From assembly GCF_000972845.2 (NCBI RefSeq), contig NC_040016.1, forward strand, positions 5,476,701-5,540,700: 64,000 nucleotides of DNA, written 5' to 3'. Each line of letters begins with the position of its first letter. Position 1 is the stretch's first letter. A program made the translations under genes and the position numbers. The notes beneath the pieces are model-generated. The model was not told the origin of the DNA and searched no databases. It saw only the letters and a list, made by a program, of their open reading frames with translations. The DNA comes from Larimichthys crocea (taxonomy: Eukaryota > Chordata > Actinopteri > Sciaenidae). Positions 34,509-48,852 of the stretch are shown in pieces.

Positions 34509-37500
34509 ATGTCGAAAGCAAGTATGTATTTTGTCGCTATTGACTGAATGTAGTCACTCACTAACAAAACTGTGCAGGACTTGAAATTAATTTTTCTCAC
34601 ATTTTACATTTTACAGAACAAAAACGAGCCAAACGTCTCGGCTTCCTCGGAAAAAGTAAGGTGAGCGCTATGCAGCTAGTGTTGTCTGTGGCTAACTCTT
34701 CGTGCTGGAGCTACTGATGGTGAACAGCTCGGTTGTCACTTGCGTGTAACAGTTGCCAAAACGTCCCTTAACAATCATTTAAATGTGGCTAGTGCCCCCT
34801 TTTCCTTCAATAACAAACCCAAATCCAAATAACAGCTGTATTTTCCAGCCCACTGTTTACCTTCGTGTAAACAAACCAAATAACTGCTGAGCTTCAGACA
34901 TGTGGATTAGAGTTTGTATTGCTTGCCCAGTAACCTGACACGTTTTTCTGTCTGCAGGCTACAGATGGAGGAAGGGGTGACGCCTCAGGACTGACAAAGA
35001 ATTCAGAGCAGTCATCTGTGCAACATGTCAAAGCCCACAGAAATCCAGAAGAAATCAGGAAGCAGAGGGTGAACATTTACAAAGTCGTCTTAAGTCAAAT
35101 TTGAGATTATAGTGCTGATATTTCCTTTTAGGTTAACCCATGTACCAATTTGTGTTTTCCCCAACTAGCTTCAGGAACTCCAGGAAAAGCAGAAAATCTC
35201 TCGAGAACGAGAGATGATGAAGAGGAGGAATTTGCAAAGTTTCCAGAATGACATCCTGCAGCGTCAAAGAGAGTTTGAGCACAGGGTAAATGTCAGCATG
35301 AAATCAGCTGAAATGGACTCTGACTATGATCACAAATTTCTACTGTAGCGAATTCTGTTTCCTTTTTTGTGTTGTCAGGAGACGGAGATGCAGAGTTTGG
35401 AGAAGAACGTCAATTTTGAAAATGAGAATTCAAGAAAAGCATATTACAGAGAATTTAAAAAGGTATGTCCTTGCTGCGTACATGCCACACACAGTCTGAT
35501 GCAGATTTTCTGCCTTCAAATCAAATTTTATTTGTATAGCCCAAAGTCACAAAGTACATTTGCCTCGGACGGCTTTACAATCTGTACAGAGTGACACCCT
35601 CTGTCCTTGGACTCTTGCTTCAAGTGAGGAAAAACTTGCCACAAAAAACCTTTTAACAGGGAAAAAAGGTGGAAGAAACTTCAGGAAGAGCTACAGAGGA
35701 GGGATCCCTCTTCCAGGACAGACAGACATGCAATAGATTTGACGTGTACAGAACAAATCAACACAAACATTGTACAATTACAATGAATGATAAAATGATT
35801 ACAGTAGCAGTGGAACCTGTGATAGAGAGACACAGATGCACAGCGGCAGCAGCAAGTCATTAACTAATTATAAACTGTAGATATGGTGATATGGTAGCAA
35901 TAATGAATGACAGTAATAATATATGTAGTGGACGTCGTGCAGGACCACAGCAGCAGCCACGATCCATGAGAAACTGCTGGACAAGAGAGCACAGAAACTC
36001 CAGGGAAGAAGTTTAGTTAGTAACATGCATTAATGAGACATGTTTGTTTACAGATGCCTTATAAATCACACCATTGCTTCAGCTATGATAGAAACATAAC
36101 TTACAGGATTTTTGAACATGAAAATGTTTTTTTTTTTTTTTTTTTAAAGGTAGTGGAGGCCTCAGATGTGATTTTGGAGGTATTGGATGCACGTGACCCT
36201 CTTGGCTGCAGATGTCCTCAAGTGGAGCAGGCAGTCATTCAAAGTGGAACCAACAAGAAGATAGTTTTAGTGCTTAATAAAATTGGTAAGTTACGTCAAT
36301 AAGTTCCGAAACGTATATCTTTTAGAAATGGTCTATATTTGCATAAATGTCATTGTGTGAAATATTCAATGAATGACTTTTGCTTTGATCATAGATTTGG
36401 TGTCAAAGGAAATTGTAGAAAAGTGGATCAAGTATCTCCGTAATGAGTTCCCTACAGTAGCTTTCAAAGCATCTACTCAGCAACAGACCAAGAACTTGGT
36501 ATGCAGTTAAATATTTATATTTGGATCATCTAAAAATGCATTCAATTAATTAAAGCTATAGAATAACTTAATTTTACATCAATACTAAACAGTTTTTCCC
36601 ACCGTCTCGTGCCATTTACAGAAACGCAGTAACATACCAGTGACACAAGCCACCACTGAGCTTCTTAGTACCAGTGCTTGTATTGGTGCGGATTGCTTGA
36701 TGAAGCTACTCGGCAACTATTGCCGTAACCAAGACATAAAGACGGCCATCAGTGTAGGTGTTGTAGGTAAGCAGCACATCCTGTAATAACATCAGGTTCT
36801 TTCTGTGTTTAACGCAAGCTTGTCCAAAGTGAAGACATTTTGCCGCTCCTGTTTTGTAGGTTTTCCTAATGTGGGAAAGAGTAGTTTGATCAACAGTTTG
36901 AAACGGGCACGAGCGTGTAATGTTGGAGCCACTCCTGGTGTCACCAAGTGAGTGTACATTAAGTTACTGATCCTGTTCTCTTGTGAAACCCTGCTTATTT
37001 CCTGCTAGTCTTGCTGATGGCTTTGATCGATTTCAGGTGCCTTCAACAAGTGCATTTGGACAAGCACATTAAGCTTCTAGATTGCCCGGGCATTGTCATG
37101 GCAACTTCAACAACTGATGCAGCAATGATTCTTCGTAACTGTGTGAAAATCGAGCAGCTCGTAGATCCCCTTCCTCCTGTTGAAGCCATCCTTCGACGCT
37201 GCAACAAGGCACAGGTATGTCATGTCGTCGATGCAACCTTTTTGTACATTGCTTGATTGTCATACGTGCATTACAGGTGATTTATTTTTATTCCTATGGA
37301 TGTACAGATCATGGAGCACTATGGGGTCCCAGACTTTCACACAGCTCTGGAGTTCTTGTCATTGCTTGCACGACGTCAGGGCAAACTAAGAAAGGGCGGA
37401 CTGCCTGACACTGACAAAGCAGCTAAGAGTGTGTTAATGGACTGGACAGGGTGGGTAAAACTTAAGATTTCAAAAGTTTTACAAATGACAATCAACCAGT

Positions 37501-38623
37501 GTTCATTTCAGCATGTTTGTTATTTAGAGGAAGGATAAGCTACTTCACACACCCCCCGGAGACACACACTCTTCCCACGCACGTCAGTGCTGAGATTGTT
37601 ACAGAAATGGGTAAAGCTTTTGACTGGGATGAGCTGGAAAAGGGAAATCAAGAGGTCCTTGCAGGTAAAAACAAAGCGTCCTTTCTCCCAAATCACTAAA
37701 AACAGATTGAACTTTGACATTTTATTACCTTGTTCCTGTCAGATTATCTGGAAACTATGCAAAAAAAAAGAAAAAAGCAGTAGTTTCTCCAAAGGTGGAC
37801 TTTTCACTCTGTTTCAGAGTCTTCTTGTCGAGATGTTCAAATGGGATTCTGCATGGAAACCACTGGAATGACACAAGGCGGCCAGGGTGAACCACCTTCT
37901 GACCTGGCAATGGTGGAAGAGTCCGTGGAGGAGCCAGAACTTAAAGACGAAACTGAATCAATGGAGGATGATCAAGACCCAGAGGTGTGGGGGATGTTTA
38001 CCTAATTGTGCACTTAGTATTTCTAATATGTGGTCCATTTAACTTAACTTTTTGTCTTGCTCAAAATAGTTTGGACCAATGACAGTGGAGATAAAATCTC
38101 AGAAGTCAAAGACTGACTTGGTTGCAAACGATGCTGCATCCAAGGCTCCGGGTTTGAAGGATATCTTGAATGTAGATCCTCTACAGCAAGGCCAGGCACT
38201 GCAGGCTGCCAGCAAGAAGAGGAAAAAGCAACAGAAAAGAGCTGGTTTGTATAAAATATTGGTTTCAGTTCAACATCATTTTGTCTGTGGTGAGATAATG
38301 CTTCTCATCGTAAATAAATCAACCTCTATTAAATCTGGCCTGAGAGAAACTGGTTCTGTTGCTCTGTGGTTTTTGTTTTGGTAACCTGATTTAACACAGT
38401 CAAAAGCATGTAATAGACATATACACACACACAGACAGGCATCTGTAAGGAGTAATGTGCCGCCTCTATACCTGACATGGATTTTATTTAATCATTTGAA
38501 TAAAACTTTTTTTTTTTCTCCTGTTTTTCCTCTGCAGACAAAATTGCCACCAAACTGTCAGACACCTTGACATCTGCAATGGACTTTTCATTTTTTGATT
38601 TAAAAAAAAAAGAAGAAGATTGA
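34509..38623 (+). CDS. gnl3l: Guanine nucleotide-binding protein-like 3-like (nucleolar circularly permuted GTPase)
   Basis: GNL3L is a nucleolar GTPase involved in ribosome biogenesis and cell proliferation. Fifteen exons join in frame to 575 aa: 34509-34521, 34617-34660, 34958-35068, 35169-35285, 35379-35462, 36150-36285, 36395-36498, 36622-36766, 36860-36947, 37037-37214, 37308-37450, 37528-37664, 37818-37984, 38070-38244, 38538-38623. The N-terminus is Lys/Arg-rich ([10 protein letters not shown]), a nucleolar-localisation type signal, followed by a coiled coil ([15 protein letters not shown]). The GTPase motifs come in permuted order: G4 NKID (spanning exons 6-7), then G1 GFPNVGKSS (exon 9), G2 Thr in ATPGVTK, and G3 DCPG (exon 10). 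The acidic C-terminal part ends near [11 protein letters not shown]. Intron 5 holds an interspersed repeat. The position next to LWS is conserved in teleosts. Confidence 0.96.
35513..35860 (+). mobile_element. Fish interspersed repeat in gnl3l intron 5
   Basis: It opens with CAAATCAAATTTTATTTGTA and continues with TAGCCCAAAGTCACAAA, GGCTTTACAATCTGTACAG, TTTTAACAGGGAAAAAA and GGAGGGATCCCTCTTCCAGG. I recognise this as a very common percomorph repeat of unclear class. It has no coding capacity and sits sense to the gene inside the intron. Confidence 0.6.
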
Positions 38624-38664
38624 AATAAACAAACAAAAGAATGAATTGTTTGTGGTTTGTCTTT

Positions 38665-38800
38665 CTAGTTTCAGGTTTATTTGTCATGTGCAAGTTAACA
38701 CAGGCTCAACAATACAATGAAGTGTTGCTGAACTGGTCAGCTCAGCAACACTAAGTGTGTAACAACATTACACATGAAGAATAGAAATAAGCTACTGTAA
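38665..38800. repeat. Fish retroelement tail-like repeat after gnl3l
   Basis: Contains GGTTTATTTGTCATGTGCA...ACAATACAATGAAGTGTTGCTG, a sequence type recurring in fish genomes as a LINE/SINE 3' region. It begins within the probable gnl3l 3' UTR. Confidence 0.45.
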
Positions 38801-40921
38801 AAACACAAAATGTACTAAACTAAAATCGATGGATGTGAAACTGTTGTTGTTATAAAACCTGAGCTCCTTCAGCCTTTTATTTGCAGTTTTTGCTTTTAGT
38901 ACTAATTAGGTTGTTTGCTTTTTTTTAGTTTGTAGATATAAACTATAAAATGACACATTAATGCACCTGCACATGTACACTGTGTTTTAATAATACTCCA
39001 TGAAGGCCGTTTTGAAAATGTAGGAACCTTCGCAGCTGTCAACCAGTTCCGGGTGACATGCGTCGGATGACCTCAGCAGCAGATAAACAACACTGTTACG
39101 CGCCGTAGCTAGCGGCTGTCAGAAGCTTGTCTCCATCGACTTGTAAAATGGAAAAGAAAACGTAGGACATCGGAGATTTATGGCCGTGACTACGTCAAAC
39201 AAAACTATTGCCACAGTACGTTTTCATCCTAACTCTATAACACATCATTTAGCGTTAGCTTTTGGGATATGTAGCGACTGCTAGCCTGGCGAGCTAAGTG
39301 TTAAGCCGCAACTTCCTATTTTGACTTTGACGCGCAGGTACGCTGAAACACCGCCGTGTTCAGCAGAGATAACTATTGACAAATAACCATTTGTGTAACA
39401 TGCCTGCGGTGTAAATAAAACTATCTTTGGCTACGCTGGATGTGTGTCGACACTTGGCGTGTTGGTGTGGGCCCGTTAGCGGCACCGAGCTGTCAAGTTA
39501 ACACGCCGAAAATAGAGATTACGAAAACATCTCAAAGTAAAAGCCAGATGAGCAGCTGCTGTAACCTCATATATATCCGAGTGGCTCCTGAAACTAATCA
39601 CACATGTGGCGTGTAGTGACCTGAAGTAATTCATGCTTGTTACGGTCTGCTGCTGTTAGTGTCATCCTCATAAGAGACAGCGACCCCTGCACACCGACAT
39701 CACGGCGCTGTCAGCCTGTTTTCACGTCTGTGACCGGTGGTATGAAGCAATACTGACGGCCAGATATGTGCACAACATGTAGCGACGTGTTTGGAGTTGT
39801 TGTGGTGAAGGGGGCATAGTGCATTCATCCATTTTACAACCAGGAGTGACGTCGTACAAAGACTAAAAGTTACACAGACACTAAAAGAAATGCTAAATTG
39901 TTGAAGGCAAGCCTGTACAGGTTGAGGTGTTTAAGGTGGACGGAGGCGTGTGGAGGTAACAGCTCCTGGTTAAAGTTTCTGAACATTGGTTTTGTAACAG
40001 GAGGAGAGAGCATGTGTATGTATTTATCAGTCAGTATTATTTCAGTGACAGCTCAGTACTTTTGTATTTTTCTGCTGCAGTTTGATGCAAATCTGTGTTA
40101 ATGTTGTCAGTTGTCAGTTACCAGGATCATTTGGACAACAGTCTATTAGATTATGCAGTGATATGAGACTTTTATATAACAGGAAATGTTTTTTTTCTCT
40201 CCCACAATTGGCATCTGAGGAAGCGTCAGCCGGAAGTGGAGCAGGCTTTATAGGCTGAGTAAGATGTTTTGGCTGTGCTGGTCGGCAGACAATTAAGAAC
40301 GGTCTCTAGCCTGATATATGCAATAAATAAATCAAAGTTTAAACAATAAATAATGAAACTGTAGTTTATTGGATGTTTATCTGTGTTCAGTTATGCTGCA
40401 CCTGGCTGCATTTGGACTAAAGTTGAATTTTAATATGTGAATTGTCCAGAGTAGCAGCAGCAGCAGTAGTAGATTACATGTTAAAATAATAACTCGGCCA
40501 TCTGAATGACTGACATAGTGTCACTTTGATTTGAAAGGGACAGCAGGATGAGCCATGTAAGTCATATGGACCCATTAATGTTGGTGATAACATACACTAG
40601 GATACTTGAGCAGCTGGAGTCAGGTTCCTGGAGGATTAGTAGAGGAGTAAAAAAAACAAACATTTTTTTTAATTGCAGGCTGTTGATCTGTGATGTGGTT
40701 AGTTTAACACAGTGTCACACTTTCAGAAGACTCAAATCCAGAGAACTGTCTTGGTTTTACAGCGAATACAGACTGTAAATCCGGAAGTGAAAGTCAACAT
40801 TTTTGAGCTAGTGGTTTCCAAATAATTTCCCCAAAGGTTCAACATTTCTAATCAGCTGTAGTAATCTCTTCTGCATTTCTTTTCCAGCTCCATCCCTAGA
40901 TCTGGATATCTCTGCTCAGCC
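38801..40921 (+). promoter_or_regulatory. tfe3 upstream region (probable promoter, 5' UTR exon and first intron)
   Basis: The part around 39010-39460 is relatively CpG-rich with no open coding frame, consistent with a housekeeping-type promoter and a non-coding first exon. The coding exon is preceded by a good acceptor (TTTTCCAG at about 40880-40887), so an upstream untranslated exon is expected. Its donor could not be fixed. A small AGC/AGT repeat is present near 40453. No gene is seen in the rest. Confidence 0.45.
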
Positions 40922-44340
<3,419 letters not shown>

Positions 44341-46125
44341 TGAGCTCCGTGTGGTGATCAAAGACTTTGTGTAGGGGCAAAAGTATCAGGAAGTGCAGTC
44401 TCTCCTTAAATAACGCAAGTCTATTTATAGGACTGTAGAACTGAACTTAGCAAAAATAGCTAACATTAAGATCAAAACTAACATAAACGTTGTATCTTGA
44501 ATTTGTTTGCCATACAGACCTAATAATTACTGTTCCTTTTTGGAGCAGGTTAGATGATTATGTCTGGGTTTATAAATGCAATCTTATTAAAATGGAATAT
44601 TGTATAATAGGGGCATGGACTTAGAATTAAGAAATTATACATTCTTAAGTAGTTCTTAAGATTTACTTCAGAGAATTAAGAGGGAATTTTTTGCTCATTT
44701 ATAGGGACGAAAGCTGTGAGGTTTATTTTTCACCACATTGGCATAACAAACTGATTAAGAGATGCCAACACACACACACACACATTGTTTTTGTTTTTTT
44801 GACTGGAATCAGGGTTTGTTAATAGCAGTTGCATGCTCATCCATGTTGAGTTATTTCACCAGCAGCTACAGAAGGGATCGTTGTAAAGTGAATTGGCACA
44901 TTGTGAGATATTTACTGCAAATTGTATATAAGAATATTTTATTTTGAGCAATTTTATTGCACCTTATTTTATGGCAGTCTATGCATTTTACGAGAGCTTT
45001 TGTCTGTTTTTTATTATTATTACACACAGTGGACAGCTAATGCCCAGGATGCATGTATTTGTAATAAACCTTAAAAGCAGTGGAAAATCACTTGCTGCTG
45101 CAGCTAGTTAGCCAAAGCAGGACTTCTTCCAGAGTAGCTACAAATTACAAATCAGCATTTTATTTTTGAATATATTCTCTCGGTCAACGGAAATGCAGAA
45201 CAATTTTATCCTTTTACTGTAGTTAATTTTTTTGATACCTGAATAATAGTGAGTGTAATAATGAGTAGTTTCTCCTGACTAATATCTGTGTTGTCAGTGA
45301 TTGTTTGTGTCTGTTAACCTCGGTGGTCACTGAGTGATTTTGCCGTTAGCATGATCTACCAAGATTGTTGCTTTTTTCGTTCTTTTTTTGGGGGGGCTGA
45401 TCAAAAGACATTTATCTAATAACACATCATTGCTCATTGTAGAATGAATTTGGGCTTTGACCTCCTTTTTAAACCAACCACTAGCCACACCTCTATAACA
45501 ATAAGATATAATTATTTGTTGTGTGAAACTTGCAATGCAATTATTATTCCATAAAATAGCCACAAACTTTACAAAGGCGTTTAATTTGTCAGATGCTTAA
45601 TGCAACTTTATGTACAGTTAATGAATGTGTGTCTGGAAAGCACCTGCGTAAGTGTAGTTTCTTTGTTCTTTCAACACTGGCCTACTGTTTTTTTTTTTTT
45701 TTTTTTTACAACCTGCAGTTTATTGACATACTTCAATTTTTAACTATTCTTCAAGCCGTGCTAGCATAAAAACAAAATGAGTTAAAGCAGCCAAAAACGT
45801 CTCTACGTTTTGGTGGTTTAGTGTTTACAACAGTTGTAAGGTGCCCTCTCTTCTTAAACCTACTTTGTCTTTCAATAGCTCAATGCTGCTGATTGGTTTT
45901 GTTCCTGGTCTCATCAAATTAAGTATCTGTGGTCAGCTGTTTCCACTCATGCACAATATTAACCATGTTTTACCCTGACATATATTTGCGTGCTAACATT
46001 GACTGTTAACCATAAACCGGTAGCATTTGTGTCTTGTTCCTACAAGTTGGCTTTCGGAACATTTTAACAAATAAATGATTCCCATTGGATCATGTCTGGA
46101 TGTGGTTATTTACATGCAGCCAGCA
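44341..46125 (+). other. tfe3 3' UTR and convergent intergenic region
   Basis: AT-rich, without coding sequence. A short CA run lies at 44768-44784, candidate polyadenylation signals at about 45063 and 46069, and a T-run at about 45690-45707. The last part probably also contains the 3' UTR of the minus-strand I-mfa gene, which converges on tfe3. Confidence 0.5.
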
Positions 46126-47317
46126 TTAGTGGTAAAGCATTTGAGAGATTTCCATAGCAAGATCCAGGCACTCTGTAGCCTGAAGGCAGATGTCGCAGAC
46201 AGGACAGTCACACAGGAAGCAGCGAACGCCCAGACACCCACAGAGGTCACAGTGTGGGGTGATGTTCAGAAGAGGCTGCACGGTGGTGGGCTCGCAGCCA
46301 CACAGGGACGAACACAGCGACGAACACAGCGACCAAACGCACTCGTTACACCCTCTCATTGTGGCCAGTAAACAGTCGAGTGGATGACAGAAAAGACAGG
46401 CCAAAAGGATTGCAGCGCAAAGATCTCAGGAAAGGGAGGTGAGGTGAGAGAAGAAAGCTTTAATTCAAGGGAAAAGCATTTAAGAAGCAGAAGATTAAGA
46501 AGGAATACACATAAGTTTTATATTCTTACCTGCACCATCTGTCTCAGTGTTGATCCGAGGAGTTTTAAGGCTTTCTTGACTCCTGCTGACTGATGTGACT
46601 GATTTACTCGCTTCATAGACTGTGCAAGCCTCCACAGAGGATGGCAGCAGGGCATGCAGAGGCTTTGGCTGCTCTTTCTCCACAGAGCATGAACTACAGA
46701 TGGATACTGTTCTGGTCATTCCACCTTTTGGATTATTATGCAAGTTGGTTGGACCAGAGGATTCTGCACCGGACATACAAATGAACAAATTGTCATGAAA
46801 ACTACATTTAGATGAACTAGCTTTTAGTATATATGTTCATAATTTCCCATCTTTATGTGTCAGCCCTGTGATGAACTGGCGACTTGTCCGGGGTGTACCC
46901 CACCTTTCAAATTCCAATGCCAGCCTGCCGCAACCCTGATAAGGATAAATTGTGACAGGAAATGGATGGATATATTCAGAAATATTCAGATTAAGGTACC
47001 CATTGTTTTGTTTGGGAAAACACTCATGGAGATGTCAGTTGAAGATACTTCAGTGTCCTCAGTGGAGATCTGCTCTGAACAACTCGTGACTTCAGCCAAA
47101 GATCCTGTAAAACAAGAAAGAAGAAAGTTAATCTTTTCTAGATTTCAGTTCATGAGTTACAATAAAGCCTGTTCCCTGTAAACATACCTGTTTGACCTGC
47201 GGCGGGTACAGTGGGCGACTTTGAAGTGGCGTTTAGTGAGTCATGTGACTTTGGTTCATTGTCATTTCCATCATCCATCTTTTCATTCACATCTGTAGAA
47301 TTCAGCTTGGCATCCAT
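46126..47317 (-). CDS. MyoD family inhibitor (I-mfa) domain protein, MDFI/MDFIC-like, probably MDFIC2-type
   Basis: I-mfa domain proteins bind and restrain transcription factors, and MDFIC members also act as PIEZO channel auxiliary subunits. Four exons on the minus strand, 47317-47188, 47104-47000, 46763-46530 and 46424-46126, join in frame to 255 aa, close to family length. The N-terminal ~155 residues are acidic and Ser/Thr-rich without a known fold. The last exon is the Cys-rich I-mfa domain (LLACLFCHPLDCLLA, CDLCGCLGVRCFLCDCPVCD) ending CLDLAMEISQMLYH. An upstream in-frame TAA at the GTG preceding the ATG supports this start. A short in-frame 12 bp tandem duplication gives SSLCSSLCG. The domain is clear; which paralogue it is remains an inference. 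Confidence 0.82.
46855..46976 (-). repeat. Fish interspersed repeat in an I-mfa gene intron
   Basis: GCCCTGTGATGAACTGGCGA...CCGGGGTGTACCCC...GGAAATGGATGGAT is a ubiquitous fish repeat, often found as an RTE-like LINE or SINE 3' tail. The same family occurs in the other orientation at about 48438-48520. Confidence 0.6.
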
Positions 47318-48186
47318 CTTGGCATCCACTTAAAGATGCTTCATGCTTCAATCTCTTGAAAAACTGAAAGACATGCAGTTACAAGGGAGGTTAAAAGAAA
47401 CTAAAATAGTAAATATAAAGTCACCATAAGAACCTTTGTAACAATTTAATTTTACATTTTTTTCTTTTAACTGACATAAGTTATTTACTGATAGTGTAAT
47501 GTAAAAGGCGCAGATCCAGTGTCAGATCTGTAGCTAAGGTTTTGTGGCTGTTAGTGATGAGTGGACATCTTGGAAATTGCAGAGCAGTTAATCTATTATT
47601 AATCACCGTTTTGGAAACATTTCTAATGTAGATGAAAGGCAGCATGCAGATATCCTGACAGCTCTATGAGACTCTATCTTGATTTTGCTTTTCATTAATA
47701 ATTCATGCCTTACACTTACCTTATGTGGCATGTGGGCAGAGTTTTTTTTCCGATGCAGAGGAAAACACATTTAGTTCAGCAATCTTAAGTATTTTATACA
47801 ATTTTATGAGCTTATTACCTATTTGTAAAAGGTTAGGTATACTGTAATCAGTTATAGGTTATAGGGAATTCAATGGATGTAGCGTAATGTACTATTGTGT
47901 CAAACAAGTCAACTTTAATTCAGTTCATCTAATGAATGAAGCCACAATCATGTATTCAGTTTTTATTATTTTATTCATAACTGGAATCCACAAAGCTTAC
48001 TGTGTTCATCTCTCCTTATTGTTAGGTTAAAGGTTTTGTAAGAAACATATTGTACTCACTGATCATGACACATTTTAAAAGTAGTCGATCCAGCATGCCT
48101 CCTTAATCACAGACGCATCTTTCCTGTCAGCTGTCAGCAATGGAGATATAATACATAACCTAGCTGCAGCTCACAGGCTCTGTCAT

Positions 48187-48271
<85 letters not shown>

Positions 48272-48852
48272 GTCTGTATCCGTACATGCATGTGTATGTG
48301 TAAAAAGAAGAACAAAAAATAGCTGTATTATTAGATATGTGTTTTGTCCGCCAAGGTAGAGCCAAGTAATAGTGACGTCCAAGACAGACATAACAATACA
48401 TTAAGCAATATAATTGTATATTGTATTATATTATATACAGCCTATCCCAGCTGATATTGGGCGAGAGGCGAAGTACACCCTGGACAAGTCGCCTGTTCAT
48501 TACAGGGCAATTCATACAGGCAATTTACAGTCTATATTATATTATATTATATTATATTATATTATATTATATTATATTATACATATTGCTTTGTATGACA
48601 ATCTAACATTGAATCCCCCTGAGCCTGAATAATAGTCACACGGAGTTGAATGGTATTTTCCGACAGGTGGCGACATTGCACCATTGGATGACAGTTAGGC
48701 ACCAGAGAAGAAGAACACTGACCAATCACCGGCGACATTGTGTCCACCTTAGCATAGCGCTAGCCGTGAGCTAACAGACTCGGTGTTTCGCGCTGTATTT
48801 GTTGACTTACATTTTGTCGCAGAACGACCAAAGTCGGTACAGATTTCACATA
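47318..48852. other. Divergent intergenic region, I-mfa gene to cxxc1
   Basis: Non-coding. It contains a compound microsatellite, (TC)n at about 48188-48233 followed by (TG)n to about 48269; the fish repeat noted at 46855 again (about 48438-48520); and a (TATAT)n-type array at about 48530-48580. The last 150 bp before the cxxc1 start (CACGGAGTTG to TTTCACATA) is more GC-balanced and probably holds the cxxc1 promoter and 5' UTR. Confidence 0.55.

Noticed and set aside
48134..48401. Arg-Glu and Thr-His repeat open frames
   Set aside because: They are translations of the TC/TG microsatellite.
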